Assembly (NCBI RefSeq): GCF_000347175.1
Contig: NZ_ANIK01000071.1
Coordinates: 95,806-159,805 of the forward strand
DNA length: 64,000 bases
Origin: Leptospira alstonii serovar Sichuan str. 79601
GTDB lineage: Bacteria; Spirochaetota; Leptospiria; Leptospirales; Leptospiraceae
Reading direction: 5' to 3'
Positions 19,530 through 44,178 of the stretch are shown here, piece by piece (position 1 is the first letter of the stretch; every line of letters begins with the position of its first letter). Below the pieces are notes generated by a model. That model did no database searches, was not told where the DNA came from, and saw only the letters and a list, made by a program, of their open reading frames with translations. The translations under genes and the position numbers were made by a program.

Positions 19530-19983
19530 GGTTCTTCTCCACCAATTCCGCGCCTTGAATTGGGCTGGAGAGTATTTGAGAAATCACATATAATCGCGAT
19601 ACTTTATAAGCTTCGCGAACGTTACCTCTTTTACTGTAAATCTGTACAAGAGCCTTTCTCATAAAGAATTCCTCCAACAATTTACCTCTTAAATATCATA
19701 ATAGAGTTGTTGAAAAATTAATTCTCCATTTGTTTCCGTTGCATTGAAATGGACGATTGAAGCAGTTTTGTTAATCGCGACTATTGAATTTTTCAACAAC
19801 TCTAATATAAAATTATGCATGAATTTAAGAACAAGAACGCGGCTCAAAAACTCAAATCCAGGCTTGGAATTCAAAATCAAATCAACCGCATAGAACTTTC
19901 AAAATTCAAAATATTCTAAAATCAATATATTATTCAGTCCTATAACTTTTTGTTCCCCGCCGCCTTCTCATTTACCGAATCGT
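19530..19983. other. Intergenic region containing a MITE-like element
   Basis: No supported gene is seen. A minus-strand open stretch at about 19530-19680 could be a decayed fragment but has no recognisable family. The MITE-like element at 19704-19802 is listed separately. The rest is AT-rich. Confidence 0.55.
19702..19804. mobile_element. MITE-like element with 16-18 bp terminal inverted repeats and TA flanks
   Basis: TAGAGTTGTTGAAAAATT (19702-19719) and its exact reverse complement (19787-19804) bound 67 bases of non-coding sequence. If the outer TA dinucleotides are the target duplication, the element is 99 bp (19704-19802), a size and flank typical of MITEs mobilised by IS630/mariner-type transposases. 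There is no internal gene. Confidence 0.65.
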
Positions 19984-20835
19984 CTATCGATACAAAGGCC
20001 CATCCACATCGTAAGTACATCTTAAAATATCCGGAAATTCCGCTCCGAACTGAAAACGGTTTACTCTTTTACCGGACCGGCCAGAGAAATGCTCCGGATT
20101 CAATTCTTTTATTTGATAATCGTTTTTCCCTAAATCAAAACAAGTTAGGTTACGCCTCCCCCAAAAAAAGAACTTCCGATTTTCCGGCACGCTCATCTCA
20201 AAAGTAAGATGAAAATTTTTAGAGATCCATTCCTTGGCCGGCCAAAGATCGTATTCGATCACCCCCCAAAAATCGGAATCTCCGAAAGATAAATATCCAA
20301 AACCGGTTTCATTCTGCCCAGGACGCATAACGTATCTGATTTCGATTTCTTGAATTCCTTTTTCCAAATTCAATTGAAACTCGGCAACATGAGGTGTGTC
20401 ATAGACCTTATGCTCCGGATATTTCTTTTGTTCTTTCATAGAATCGGCGAGTTCTTTCAGATAAGGAGAAAGTTCTTTTATGGATTTTTCCGCTTTGGAT
20501 ACGGTCGAAATTCCATTTCGATTGTGAAGAACTTCCAAAGTAGCGGATGCGGGAAGAACAAAGGAAAAAAGATAACTTCCTTTTTGTTCCGAATGAATCC
20601 GATATACCGCCTTGATCGAACATAGGTTCTCGCAGTGTATGAATAATTTTTCCTCTTCTAAACGGACTTCTTTCGATTTGGAAAAGAGCACGCTTCCCGG
20701 TGCCGCGTTAACCGCTCTCGGAGCCCTACTGTTTGAATAAGTGGAAAAAATCGGGATCAGAAAACACGATAAAAGAATTCCTTTGATCCATTTGAAATGG
20801 GAAATTAAATTCGAATCGAGTCGTTCCATGTTCAT
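19984..20835 (-). CDS. Exported hypothetical protein, 283 aa
   Basis: I do not recognise this family. An N-terminal hydrophobic stretch (WIKGILLSCFLIPIFSTY, about 16-33) after a short polar start indicates a signal peptide or signal anchor. The rest is soluble and beta-rich, with paired cysteines (HCENLCS) and a central Lys/Glu-rich helix (about 115-140). Text such as VAEFQLNLEKGIQEIEIRYVMRPG suggests a beta-sandwich. It is convergent with the small Trp-rich gene and divergent from tpiA. Probably periplasmic. No lipobox is evident. Confidence 0.75.
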   Translation of the reverse strand: MNMERLDSNLISHFKWIKGILLSCFLIPIFSTYSNSRAPRAVNAAPGSVLFSKSKEVRLEEEKLFIHCENLCSIKAVYRIHSEQKGSYLFSFVLPASATLEVLHNRNGISTVSKAEKSIKELSPYLKELADSMKEQKKYPEHKVYDTPHVAEFQLNLEKGIQEIEIRYVMRPGQNETGFGYLSFGDSDFWGVIEYDLWPAKEWISKNFHLTFEMSVPENRKFFFWGRRNLTCFDLGKNDYQIKELNPEHFSGRSGKRVNRFQFGAEFPDILRCTYDVDGPLYR

Positions 20836-21242
20836 TCTGAATTTTTTGATCTACAAAACTGTCTTTAAAAATCGAAACCTTCTGAAGAATCAAATTTTTG
20901 AAATCAAAGAAAATAACGATATAAAAACAAAACTCCTACCAAATTCTCAAACACCCAAAAACGAAACATTCTGTGTCTCGGAAAAAATTTTAAATTCATA
21001 GGAGTTCCCACATTCTGAGGACAAAGGACGAGGCAGCTTTGAAACAAAAATCATCGTAGGAGTTCCCACATTCTGAGAAAATCAGGTTTATCGATCGTCT
21101 TTAGATCAAAGTAAAACTTCAATTTTCTGCAAAATCTTTCCGTCTTCCACCGCCTATCCTCTGAATGCGAAAAAATCCTTGTAGCCATTTCCCTTTCCCC
21201 CAAACTCTTCCCATCTTTCATGAAATCATCAACGAGGAACGC
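20836..21242. other. Region upstream of tpiA with a direct repeat
   Basis: There is no gene here. Two copies of a 21-22 base sequence beginning TAGGAGTTCCCACA and continuing TTCTGAG lie at 20999-21019 and 21057-21077. These are members of the dispersed palindrome family. tpiA starts at 21243 after GAGG. Confidence 0.65.
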
Positions 21243-21995
<753 letters not shown>

Positions 21996-22100
21996 AACGA
22001 CTCGGACCAATCAGTAGGCCCTTAAGATGAGTATTTTAATTGTCAACCCTCACAGGCTCCATAATCTGGCAAAGGATTCAATTTTTTTTCAGGAACTGAT

Positions 22101-22448
<348 letters not shown>

Positions 22449-23184
22449 TCTTAGATCGGAACCAATCGAAGAAGAATTTTCCTTTCACCCGGAAAACTCT
22501 TCTTCGAGTCGAAAATCGGTTTCCTTTTTTTTAAACTTCCTGATTCTTCTTCTCGTATTCACAAACTTTTCCGTATTTTCCCAGAACGACGACAAACATC
22601 CGAACAAGTCCTCGGATACGGCTTCTATTTTAAACCGAAGAATCTTGAAAATCTACGAAGAACTGGGAGTCGCTAGAGAGTTGTTGAAATTGGAAAAAAT
22701 GGAATCCGTTCCGAGCGGGACCTATGTTAGTTTCCTCGGAACCTACCCGAATCGAAAGGGAATTAAGATCGTAAAACATTCGATTCAGGAAGGAAAAAAC
22801 GGAATCGAAAAAGCGGAAAGCAAATCGATTCTTTTGGAATTTACCGGAACCACTCTTTCCAAAATTGTAACGGAAGTAAAAGCCGAAAATGCGGACGGTT
22901 CCGATTCGACTCTGATCCGGTTAACGGACGAAACTCCCCTGGATCAGAATGTGGACGATATTCTTCTACAAGCGGATCGAAACGGAAAGGAAGTTCGATA
23001 TCCGATTCAACTTCTTCCGGATGATCGAGAGAGGTCCGACTTTAAGCAGGGATTTTACTTAAAACTTCTGGAAGATTTTCTGATCCAACTCTTAAGACTT
23101 CAAGAGATGCAAAGCCAGGAATCGGCAAAAAATAAAAAAAAGTTACTGCAAACTTTTAAAGATTCTCTACAATATTGAATCTTC

Positions 23185-25304
<2,120 letters not shown>

Positions 25305-25516
25305 ACGAATCGAAAAAATATACGTAACGAAAGTTGTGAACATTACTCAAAGGCCGTCTGCACGTTAAGCGCCTTTTACCTTGGACATACCAATTCCATT
25401 ACTTAAAGAATACAAATTGAACTACATTCACGTATATTATAATAGGTTAAATTACCCTATTTCTAGTTAAATTCCTATCTCAAATATCTCCCGCAGTTTT
25501 AGTAGGTCGTGAAACG

Positions 25517-26959
25517 TTGGGAAAAAATATCGTGAACCGCTTTTCCATTCTGGTTTTTATTTTGCTTTCGGCTTGTGCCCCGGCTCGGATATTCAACGTC
25601 GCAGATCCGGGAACCGGCGATTTTTGGATTCAATTTTTACTTCGAGGAAGCGCCGATCACGATCCGTCATTACACGATACATTCCGCGAGGATTCGCCAC
25701 ACTCCTTGGAGCTGGATTGGACCTTAGCAATCGGATCGCCGAACAGTATGGTTAACGGCCAAGATCTTGTGGTCGATCAAAACGGTTTTATCTATGTTCT
25801 CGCAGGCACCGACGGGGGCATTTACATTCCGCAGGCAATCGGAACCGAGGACATTATTGTCGGAAAGTACGATTCTCAGAGGAATGAAATCTGGACACAA
25901 CAACTCGGAGCCGCAAACGCGAGGTTGGAGTCGGTAGGCTTAACCGTCGATTCGAATGGAAACGTATATGTAACCGGCAACACGTATGATGACGGTTTTT
26001 TAATACGTCCCGTCGCGAGTTCGCTAGATATGTTCATAATCAAATTCAACGCCGACGGAACGCGAGGTTGGACGGCTCAGACAGGCGCGATCGGTCCCGA
26101 TTTCCTAACAAATCCTAGGGGTATTTGCGTAGATACATTTGGAAATACTTACGTAGTCGGTGAATCGAACGGTCCCTTCGGAGGTCCGGAAGTCGGTGGT
26201 GACAACGGATTTATCGTTAAGTTTGACTCGAACGGAAATCAGGTTTGGGCTCGTCAACTTTCAATTCGAAACGCCCTCATTCAGCCGAAAGCAGTAGCCT
26301 TTGACGGATTTAGCGGCGATATCTATATGGTTGGCACGAGTGCGAGGGTAAATTTTGAGACGTATACGGCAGCGGGTATCGGACTAAGCGATCTTTTTAT
26401 TCTCAAATACGACGGTGACAACGGAAATAGAAGTTTTTTTGCTCAACTCGGCTTTCCTTTAAAAAACGTCGAGGGAAACTTTATAACTGTGGATCCGATG
26501 GGAAACGTTTTTGTGGGCGGACAGAGCAACGCAGATTTCGGATCGGGAGCGGACGGGACGGCGAATCTTGGAACCTTAGTGAAATACAATTCCTTAGGCG
26601 TCCGTCAATGGATCCGACAATTCGGTCCTAAACGCGGACTTCAGATTAAGACGGGAATCAACAAATTAACAACGGACGTACATGGAAACGTTTATTCTAC
26701 GGGTATAACGAACGCGAATATTCTGGACGAAAACAAAGCCGCTTTGTCGCAGAACGAAGTTTTTTTAACAAAACACGATCCCTTTGGACGAATAGAATGG
26801 GCGCGGCAGTTCGGTACTCCCGTAGTAGGAATAATATGGCCCGCCGGAATCGGAGTTGACCTTAAAGGAAATCTTTATTTTGCCGGAAATACCGACAGGG
26901 GTCTAGATTGGCTTCCTCGCGTAGGAATGGTCGACCTATTCATATCCAAATACAAATGA
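25517..26959 (+). CDS. SBBP-type beta-propeller lipoprotein
   Basis: The product has 480 aa from the TTG at 25517; a GTG at 25532 with GGGA upstream is an alternative. A hydrophobic signal ends in the lipobox LLSAC (Cys20). The body is a series of about 50-residue units with motifs such as DxNGNVYVTGNT, DTFGNTYVVGES, DPMGNVFVGGQS and DLKGNLYFAGNT, each followed by a KYxxxGxxxWxxQ strand (HDPFGRIEWARQFG). This is the SBBP propeller repeat, known from large paralogous lipoprotein families in Leptospira. It is probably in the outer membrane; the ligand is unknown. It stands alone, with its terminator not evident. Confidence 0.85.
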   Translation: MGKNIVNRFSILVFILLSACAPARIFNVADPGTGDFWIQFLLRGSADHDPSLHDTFREDSPHSLELDWTLAIGSPNSMVNGQDLVVDQNGFIYVLAGTDGGIYIPQAIGTEDIIVGKYDSQRNEIWTQQLGAANARLESVGLTVDSNGNVYVTGNTYDDGFLIRPVASSLDMFIIKFNADGTRGWTAQTGAIGPDFLTNPRGICVDTFGNTYVVGESNGPFGGPEVGGDNGFIVKFDSNGNQVWARQLSIRNALIQPKAVAFDGFSGDIYMVGTSARVNFETYTAAGIGLSDLFILKYDGDNGNRSFFAQLGFPLKNVEGNFITVDPMGNVFVGGQSNADFGSGADGTANLGTLVKYNSLGVRQWIRQFGPKRGLQIKTGINKLTTDVHGNVYSTGITNANILDENKAALSQNEVFLTKHDPFGRIEWARQFGTPVVGIIWPAGIGVDLKGNLYFAGNTDRGLDWLPRVGMVDLFISKYK

Positions 26960-26998
26960 ATGTTTATTATTTTTTTAGAATATTCGGGATTTATTAAA

Positions 26999-28074
<1,076 letters not shown>

Positions 28075-28078
<4 letters not shown>

Positions 28079-29330
28079 ACCGACCTCTTCAAACGATTGT
28101 ATAACAAATAAATTCCCGTATGAGCCGCAAATTCACGGAAAGAACTTCGAGGAAACGGAAAGTAATGTTCGTGAATTTCGGTTTCCCCGTTTTTTTGTCC
28201 GATTCCGAAATAGACAAGTCCCACTTTTTTTTGGGGAGTTCCACCTCCCGGTCCCGCGATTCCGGTAACGCTGATCGAATAGTCGACTCCAAGAGCGACT
28301 AACGCACCCTCTGCCATTTCTTTCGCCGTTTCCGCGCTCACGGCTCCGAACTCGTCCAACGTGCCGCGTTTGACTCCGAGAAGTCCTGACTTTACGCCGT
28401 TATCGTAGGAGACCACTCCCCCGTAAAAATACGCGGAGGAACCGGGAACATCCGTAAACGTTTTGGCGATCAATCCGCCGGTACAACTTTCAGCCGTCCC
28501 TACTTTGATTTTTCTTTCCACCAATAATTTGGGAAGTTCCTCGAATACGTCAGCCGTGGATTTGGGTCCATAAACTTTATCCAATTTTTGGAGCAGATCC
28601 TCGACTAACACGCGTTCGGCGGATTGAAAACTGACTCGGATATATCCCCTTTTTGCCGCGACTCCCCATATCACTTTACCGGTTGAGATCGTTTCCTCTT
28701 TAGAAATAAATTCTTTCTGAAACTGGGACTCGCTCATCCACCAGATAAACCGGAATCCGGAATACAATTCCTGCGCGGAAAATGTCTTTGTTATCCAAGG
28801 CGCCAGTTCGTCCCGAAACATTTCGGTCATTTCTCCCGGAACTCCCGGCATACAGACTAAGTGCGCGTTTTCTCGTAGGGAAACGATAAAACCCGGAGCG
28901 ATCCCGACGTTGTTATTTAGGATCGTAGAACCTTCCGGAACGGATACTTGACGGATTGCGGTTTGCATCGCTTCCTGAAAATTTTTTCCGCGAAGTCTGT
29001 ACAGTGTTTCGATCCTTTTCCTTGCGACCGAACTTTCTACGGAAACGACTTCTTTTAATTTACAGACAACTTCCAGAGTATAATCGTCTTCCGTGGGTCC
29101 GAGTCCGCCCGTCATCACTATTAGAACCGGGGTTTCCTTCGTTGCGAGAGCGGCTAACGTTCTTAATTCCTCGTCGATCGCGACCGGATCGTCCGGTAAA
29201 ACTACGAACTTGGAAACCGTAAATCCCATCCCGAAAAGTTCGTTTGCGATCCAGGAAGAATTCGTATCCCGGCTTCTTCCGGCCGTAAGTTCCGAACCGG
29301 TGGACAAAACGACAATCCTAGGCAAAAACA

Positions 29331-29331
<1 letters not shown>
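28075..29331 (-). CDS. cinA: CinA family protein (nicotinamide-nucleotide amidase/pyrophosphatase)
   Basis: The 418-aa protein has two domains. The N-terminal one (about 1-170) is of the molybdopterin-binding/COG1058 type, with [16 protein letters not shown] and [14 protein letters not shown]. The C-terminal amidase domain (about 260-418) carries the nucleophile region [11 protein letters not shown] and [24 protein letters not shown]. In other bacteria it recycles NMN and is linked to competence/DNA damage. It overlaps argS by one base (TGATG) and the propeller gene by four. Confidence 0.93.
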
Positions 29332-31091
<1,760 letters not shown>

Positions 31092-31149
31092 ATGTCAAAC
31101 GATCCATAGAAAGCGAGGCTGAGTTTAGCGTTGTTTCTCAGCGTAGCTG

Positions 31150-31225
31150 AAATTCGAGATCTTCTGTAAAATGTGGGAACTCCCACGAAATTCGAAATCT
31201 TCCGTAAAATGTGGGAACTCCCACA
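31150..31225. repeat. Two 38-bp tandem repeats, each with a GTGGGAACTCCCAC palindrome
   Basis: Units 31150-31187 and 31188-31225 differ at only a few bases. The palindromes are at 31173-31186 and 31211-31224. The pair lies just upstream of argS and belongs to the dispersed palindrome family. Confidence 0.85.
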
Positions 31226-31374
31226 AGAATCACTGCATTTAATCATTCTATCCTCTCAACTTGCGGGGTTTTATGATAGGAAACGAGACACTGCGTTTAA
31301 CCGGAGAACTCGCGTTTGGCGTGAGAAATCATACGAATCGTTTTTGTCGTCAACTCCGGAAGGAACAGTCGATT

Positions 31375-31620
31375 TCATTTCCTTTCGTAGAACACGTTTT
31401 TCTTTCGAGACGTTTCCCAACTGATTTCCAATTCCTCAAAAACCATTTTTTTTAAATTCATCATGGAAACAAGTATTGATCTTTTCCCTCTTTCTTTCGT
31501 TTCCGCAACAACCGGAATTTGCACCGGGGTTTTTTGATCCCATCGGATATCTAAGATTACGAGAAAAAGTAAAACGCAGAAATAGAACGTAAAAAGTATC
31601 GTTTTAAGAAAATTTTCCAA
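31375..31620 (-). CDS. Small membrane-anchored hypothetical protein downstream of recO
   Basis: The product has 81 aa from the TTG at 31620, preceded by GGGAG at good spacing. A single hydrophobic segment (about 6-24, [19 protein letters not shown]) anchors it; the remainder is polar and basic ([19 protein letters not shown]). It overlaps the end of recO by 17 bases in another frame, as expected for a coupled last gene of the unit. No family is recognised. Confidence 0.55.
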   Translation of the reverse strand: MENFLKTILFTFYFCVLLFLVILDIRWDQKTPVQIPVVAETKERGKRSILVSMMNLKKMVFEELEISWETSRKKNVFYERK

Positions 31621-32386
31621 GATTTTCTCCCAAAGCCTCGTAGAGCGTAAGCGCCGATTTCAACTTCTTTCTTAAGATGGGTTCGAGCATTCGATTACAA
31701 ATTCTGTCCAGGTCCAGGATGTTTTCAACGGATATTTTTTTTTCCTTTAACTCCCGAAACCGGAGCATCAAAAACGTCTGAATCCATTGCACAAAACCCA
31801 GATCGTTCCGATCTCCATGAAGACAATTTCCGCAGACGAGTTCCAAAGGAGAAGTTTGTAAAGTGACGGACGTCATCTCTTTCAACTCCGTCCCGCAGGA
31901 ATGACAAAGAAGTTCCTTGGAAAGGAATCCTCCGGAAACGAGAAGACGCAATTTGAAAAAAGGAAGAAGCAAAGCGGATGGCCCGTTTTCCTCCAATTCT
32001 TCCAGAGCCCCGGAAAGAAGACGAAATTCTCCGGGATGTTCCCCTCCGTCCGGAGTAAAGGAAGAAGCCAACTCTACAAGATACGATACGAGCACGGTCC
32101 CCAAGTAACCCGACTTCGCTTTATCGAAACGATTGATAAGCGAAATCTCCTTTACGTTATGCGTCTCTTTATTTTTGGAATGATAATAGTCCACGTCGGA
32201 AAGGGAACCCGGTTCCACGGATGCCATCGGTCTCGTTTTGCTTTTTTTTATTCCTCTAACGCGAAAATTCTCCACCTGCCCCGTCTCCGGTAAAAGCCGA
32301 ATGATTGCGTCGCCGTCTTGAATCGTCTTCGATTCCAAAACAATTCCCCGTATTTTTCTCAAAGCCCCCGGAGCATTTCCAGACAT
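31604..32386 (-). CDS. recO: DNA repair protein RecO
   Basis: The 260-aa protein helps RecR load RecA onto SSB-coated DNA. The N-terminal OB fold (about 10-85, [31 protein letters not shown] in two strands) is followed by a helical domain with a four-cysteine zinc site (CHSC ... CGNC, about 160-190). It overlaps the 3' end of ybeY by 28 bases and lies in the rpsF-to-recO housekeeping run. ssb, its functional partner, is in the same run. Confidence 0.9.
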   Translation of the reverse strand: MSGNAPGALRKIRGIVLESKTIQDGDAIIRLLPETGQVENFRVRGIKKSKTRPMASVEPGSLSDVDYYHSKNKETHNVKEISLINRFDKAKSGYLGTVLVSYLVELASSFTPDGGEHPGEFRLLSGALEELEENGPSALLLPFFKLRLLVSGGFLSKELLCHSCGTELKEMTSVTLQTSPLELVCGNCLHGDRNDLGFVQWIQTFLMLRFRELKEKKISVENILDLDRICNRMLEPILRKKLKSALTLYEALGENLGKFS

Positions 32387-32784
32387 TCGTCTTCCTTCGA
32401 TTTCATGATTTTTTCCTCTTCCTCTCCCCGTTCGTGATCGTAGCCGAGAAGATGTAAAAACCCGTGAACTAGAAGTCGATAAAACTCTTCCTTAGGCGAA
32501 TGTCCGATCTCGACGGCCTGTCTTTCGAGAGTATCAACGGAGATGATAATTTCGCCTAACGCAATCGGCGGAGAAGAATCGGAATCGGGACGTTTTATAC
32601 CTTGAAGGACGTTTCGTAAAGGGGAAAAATCGAACTCCAACGGAAAGGAAAGTACGTCCGTCGTTTTATCCCTTCCTCTTCTCAAAAGATTGATTTCCTT
32701 CATATCGAAATCGTCCACGAGCAAAAGACTGAGTTCGCAGTGTGCGTTTTTGAATTCTTTGCGGAAAAGAATTCCGCAGTTCAA
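32359..32784 (-). CDS. ybeY: Endoribonuclease / rRNA maturation factor YbeY
   Basis: The metal-dependent RNase acts in 16S rRNA 3' maturation and ribosome quality control. The zinc motif [11 protein letters not shown] (three His) and the family segments LLVDD and [15 protein letters not shown] are present. The TTG at 32784 has GAGGAGG 5 bases upstream and gives 141 aa, but the N-terminus is then about 25 residues short of the family. The frame is open upstream to a CTG at 32856 that overlaps the pgpH stop as CTGA. Starting there gives 165 aa and places LLVDD at residue 45, as in E. coli YbeY, so the true start may be that non-AUG codon. Confidence 0.9.
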   Translation of the reverse strand: MNCGILFRKEFKNAHCELSLLLVDDFDMKEINLLRRGRDKTTDVLSFPLEFDFSPLRNVLQGIKRPDSDSSPPIALGEIIISVDTLERQAVEIGHSPKEEFYRLLVHGFLHLLGYDHERGEEEEKIMKSKEDECLEMLRGL

Positions 32785-32852
32785 AAGAACCTCCTCTTCC
32801 TTCCACCAGGAAATATTCCCGTAGTCGTTCGAAATGGAAACGGAATCCGCGA

Positions 32853-35273
<2,421 letters not shown>

Positions 35274-35277
35274 ACGA

Positions 35278-36258
<981 letters not shown>

Positions 36259-36259
36259 T

Positions 36260-38065
<1,806 letters not shown>

Positions 38066-38107
38066 TGATTTCCGTTTCCTATAAAAGACCTTAAAACCGG
38101 TCTATGA

Positions 38108-39436
<1,329 letters not shown>

Positions 39437-39452
39437 GTCCCTTAAAGGAAAA

Positions 39453-39902
39453 TCACTCTTCTTCTTTTTTGACGTGGAGAGTAATTACGGGCTGAATTCC
39501 TTCCGCGAGACGAATCTTGATTTTGTAAGAACCCAAACTGCGGATCGGCTCCGCGATTTCGATTTTTCTTTTATCCAATTCGAAACCGTTCTTTTTCAGG
39601 ATGGAAGCGACATCCATCGGAGTCACGGCTCCGAATAATTTTTCACCCCCGCCGGTTTTTACGAGGATATCGTATTCTTTCCCGTTCAGGCTTGAAGAAA
39701 AACCTTCCATTACTTTCTTACGTTTTTCTTTTTTGAGCTCACCCAATTTCTTTTGGTGAAGAGCGGCTTTTGTGTTTCCTTCGTTGGCTCGAACCGCAAG
39801 TCGTTTCGGAAAAAGAAAATTTCTCGCATAACCGTCGGCTACTTCCTTCAGATCTCCCGCGTCTCCGAGATTAATTACGTCTTTTTGTAAGATCACTCTC
39901 AT
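39453..39902 (-). CDS. rplI: 50S ribosomal protein L9
   Basis: The 149-aa protein has the L9 N-terminal signature ([20 protein letters not shown], then [14 protein letters not shown]), a long central helix (about 42-75) and the C-terminal RNA-binding domain. Length is standard. It starts one base after rpsR ends. Confidence 0.97.
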   Translation of the reverse strand: MRVILQKDVINLGDAGDLKEVADGYARNFLFPKRLAVRANEGNTKAALHQKKLGELKKEKRKKVMEGFSSSLNGKEYDILVKTGGGEKLFGAVTPMDVASILKKNGFELDKRKIEIAEPIRSLGSYKIKIRLAEGIQPVITLHVKKEEE

Positions 39903-39903
39903 G

Positions 39904-40218
39904 TTAGTTCACCTTGTAAGGAAGAAGACCGATACTTCTCGCTTTGCGGATTTCACGTGCGAGAACTCTTTGATAACGAGCGCTGGTTCCCGTAATTCTT
40001 CTCGGGATGATTTTACCACGGTTGGTGATAAATCTTTCCAAAAGTTCGATGTTCTTATAATTGATTTGTTTTGCAAGTTCCGGGTCGGCCGTAAAACGGC
40101 AGACTTTTTTCTTGTATTTGTTCTGTTTTCTCTGCGGCTTACCTTCCATTTCTCCGGAAGATGATTCGCTCGGTTCCGGTCTTTCGGAACGTTCTTCTTT
40201 TACTTCATTCTCGCTCAT
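39904..40218 (-). CDS. rpsR: 30S ribosomal protein S18 with acidic N-terminal extension
   Basis: The core S18 sequence is complete ([27 protein letters not shown]). The first 33 or so residues are a Glu/Ser/Pro-rich extension (around [14 protein letters not shown]) absent from E. coli S18 (75 aa), making 104 aa in total. It lies between ssb (11-base gap) and rplI. Confidence 0.96.
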
Positions 40219-40229
40219 AAATTACCTCA

Positions 40230-40938
<709 letters not shown>

Positions 40939-41002
40939 AAGTTTCCCCTATGGTTAAAGCCCGTCTGCGATTTTGCGACGAGCAGAAGAACCGATAATTA
41001 GC

Positions 41003-42319
<1,317 letters not shown>

Positions 42320-42381
42320 GAAGGTAGGTTACGAATTCCAATCCGAATTGGAAAGGTTTTTTTAGGACTTTACGGAGCTTA

Positions 42382-43185
42382 ATGAATAAAGTTCCCTACA
42401 CATACGCAAACAAGGGTAGTAAGAGTATGGAGAATTCGATCATCCATTCGTTGACATCAATCTCGTGGCAAGGCGCTTTTTTAGTCTTTCTTATTGAAAA
42501 CGTTGTTATATTCATTCTCGTGATAGTGATTGGCAATCTCATAACCTCTCGCTTTTCCTTACGCCCCGTTTGTTTGCCTCCACCCGCCTTAACTCCGGCT
42601 GAGATATCCGTTTGGCTAATCAATGTCTGTTTAAATACGCTAATCACGTTGGCAGGTTGGCATCTGTGGAAGAATGGAATCATACAATTTCGAGACGGTA
42701 TCAATCTTCGGTCATTGATTGACGTTATCGTGTTACTATTGGTCATGGACGGTTTGATGTATGCACTGCATCGGCTCGCTCATATATCATTCCTTTTTCC
42801 TTATATTCATCGCTATCACCACCGTTTTGAACGACCTCGACCGGGAACGTTATTCTCGCTTAATCCCGTCGAGAATATCGGATTTGGCGCCCTTTGGTTA
42901 TTTGTTATCGCCGTTTACTCGACTTCATGGTTCGGTATGTCGGCTTATCTTTTTCTTAACGTAGCATTCGGCACGATCGGTCACCTTGGCGTAGAACCAT
43001 TACCAAAGTCTTGGGCGCGGATCCCGGTTATCAACTATATTGCAGGAAGTTCATTTCATGCGCAACATCATCGGGATATGAATCACAATTTTGGTTTTTA
43101 TTCAATTGTATGGGATCGTTTATTTGGCACGTTGCGCAAGGGTTACCACAAACAATTCGGCAAAATACCATACGACGAAATCTAG
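42382..43185 (+). CDS. Membrane fatty-acid/sterol hydroxylase family protein
   Basis: The 267-aa di-iron membrane enzyme has three His clusters typical of the family: HRLAH (about 130), HRYHH (about 143) and FHAQHHRDMNHNFGFY (about 231-246). Four or so membrane segments surround them (about 28-50, 75-95, 108-125, 170-195). The ATG at 42382 has GGAG upstream. The reaction is probably an oxygen-dependent hydroxylation or desaturation of a lipid tail, substrate unknown. It is divergent from the CapA-like gene (62 bases apart) and next to a toxin-antitoxin pair, a setting compatible with later acquisition. Confidence 0.85.
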   Translation: MNKVPYTYANKGSKSMENSIIHSLTSISWQGAFLVFLIENVVIFILVIVIGNLITSRFSLRPVCLPPPALTPAEISVWLINVCLNTLITLAGWHLWKNGIIQFRDGINLRSLIDVIVLLLVMDGLMYALHRLAHISFLFPYIHRYHHRFERPRPGTLFSLNPVENIGFGALWLFVIAVYSTSWFGMSAYLFLNVAFGTIGHLGVEPLPKSWARIPVINYIAGSSFHAQHHRDMNHNFGFYSIVWDRLFGTLRKGYHKQFGKIPYDEI

Positions 43186-43278
43186 TATAACGCGTGTTTG
43201 GCGAAAGAAAACTCGAAAAATCATCCTACATCCATTTATCCGGTAAGCTCGATCATTGTTTTTAACTTCTTAAATAGT

Positions 43279-43292
43279 CGGTCTTGAGACCG
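43279..43292. terminator. Short palindrome between convergent genes
   Basis: CGGTCTTGAGACCG lies 3 bases after the vapC stop, between the convergent hydroxylase and vapC genes. A bidirectional terminator role is plausible, though no T run is present. Confidence 0.35.
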
Positions 43293-43295
43293 GCC

Positions 43296-43730
<435 letters not shown>

Positions 43731-43731
43731 T

Positions 43732-43986
43732 CTAATTTTCTTCCTCCATGATCGTATTGATGATTTCGTTGGTTACTTTTACTCCTTTCTTTTTGGAAAG
43801 CACGGGCCATCCGAAACTGTTGGTTGCGAGTTTAGACGCCGCCTTTTCTCTTTTGACCGCCTCTTCCACTTTTAGATTGTGTTCCAAAGCCTCAATAAAC
43901 AAGGCTCTCATGGAAATTCCCCTTTCTGCGGCCTTTACCTTCGCTTTCTTATACAATATATCCGGTATTTCCAACGTAGTTTTCAT
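43732..43986 (-). CDS. vapB: VapB-type antitoxin, ribbon-helix-helix
   Basis: The 84-aa antitoxin opens with an RHH DNA-binding motif (MKTTLEIPDILYKKAKVKAAERG, in strand-helix-helix order), followed by a charged helix and a toxin-binding tail (KLATNSFGWPVLSKKKG). It is located one base upstream of the toxin, the standard order for autoregulated VapBC pairs. RHH proteins of this type usually repress their own promoter. Confidence 0.87.
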   Translation of the reverse strand: MKTTLEIPDILYKKAKVKAAERGISMRALFIEALEHNLKVEEAVKREKAASKLATNSFGWPVLSKKKGVKVTNEIINTIMEEEN

Positions 43987-44178
43987 TACATCTTTATTGT
44001 CCCGTAAATATGGGATTTTTCAAGCAAATTTTTCCGGCTTTTTGACTTTTTAAGGTCCGATTTTAAAAGATTTTCATTCCAAAACCGATCGAATTACGGT
44101 CGATTTTGGAAAAGTTTTGAGTAGAGAGAAAGGTGAGGATTTAAAGGAAAGATTTGGAATAAATTAAGGAAAAATAAA

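Noticed and set aside
19530..19680. Minus-strand open segment, possible transposase fragment
   Set aside because: No DDE, helix-turn-helix or other motif; could not be tied to any family.
44079..44109. Imperfect inverted repeat downstream of the DASS transporter gene
   Set aside because: Could be a terminator but has a mismatch, a G-T pair and no T run; mentioned only in the gene entry.
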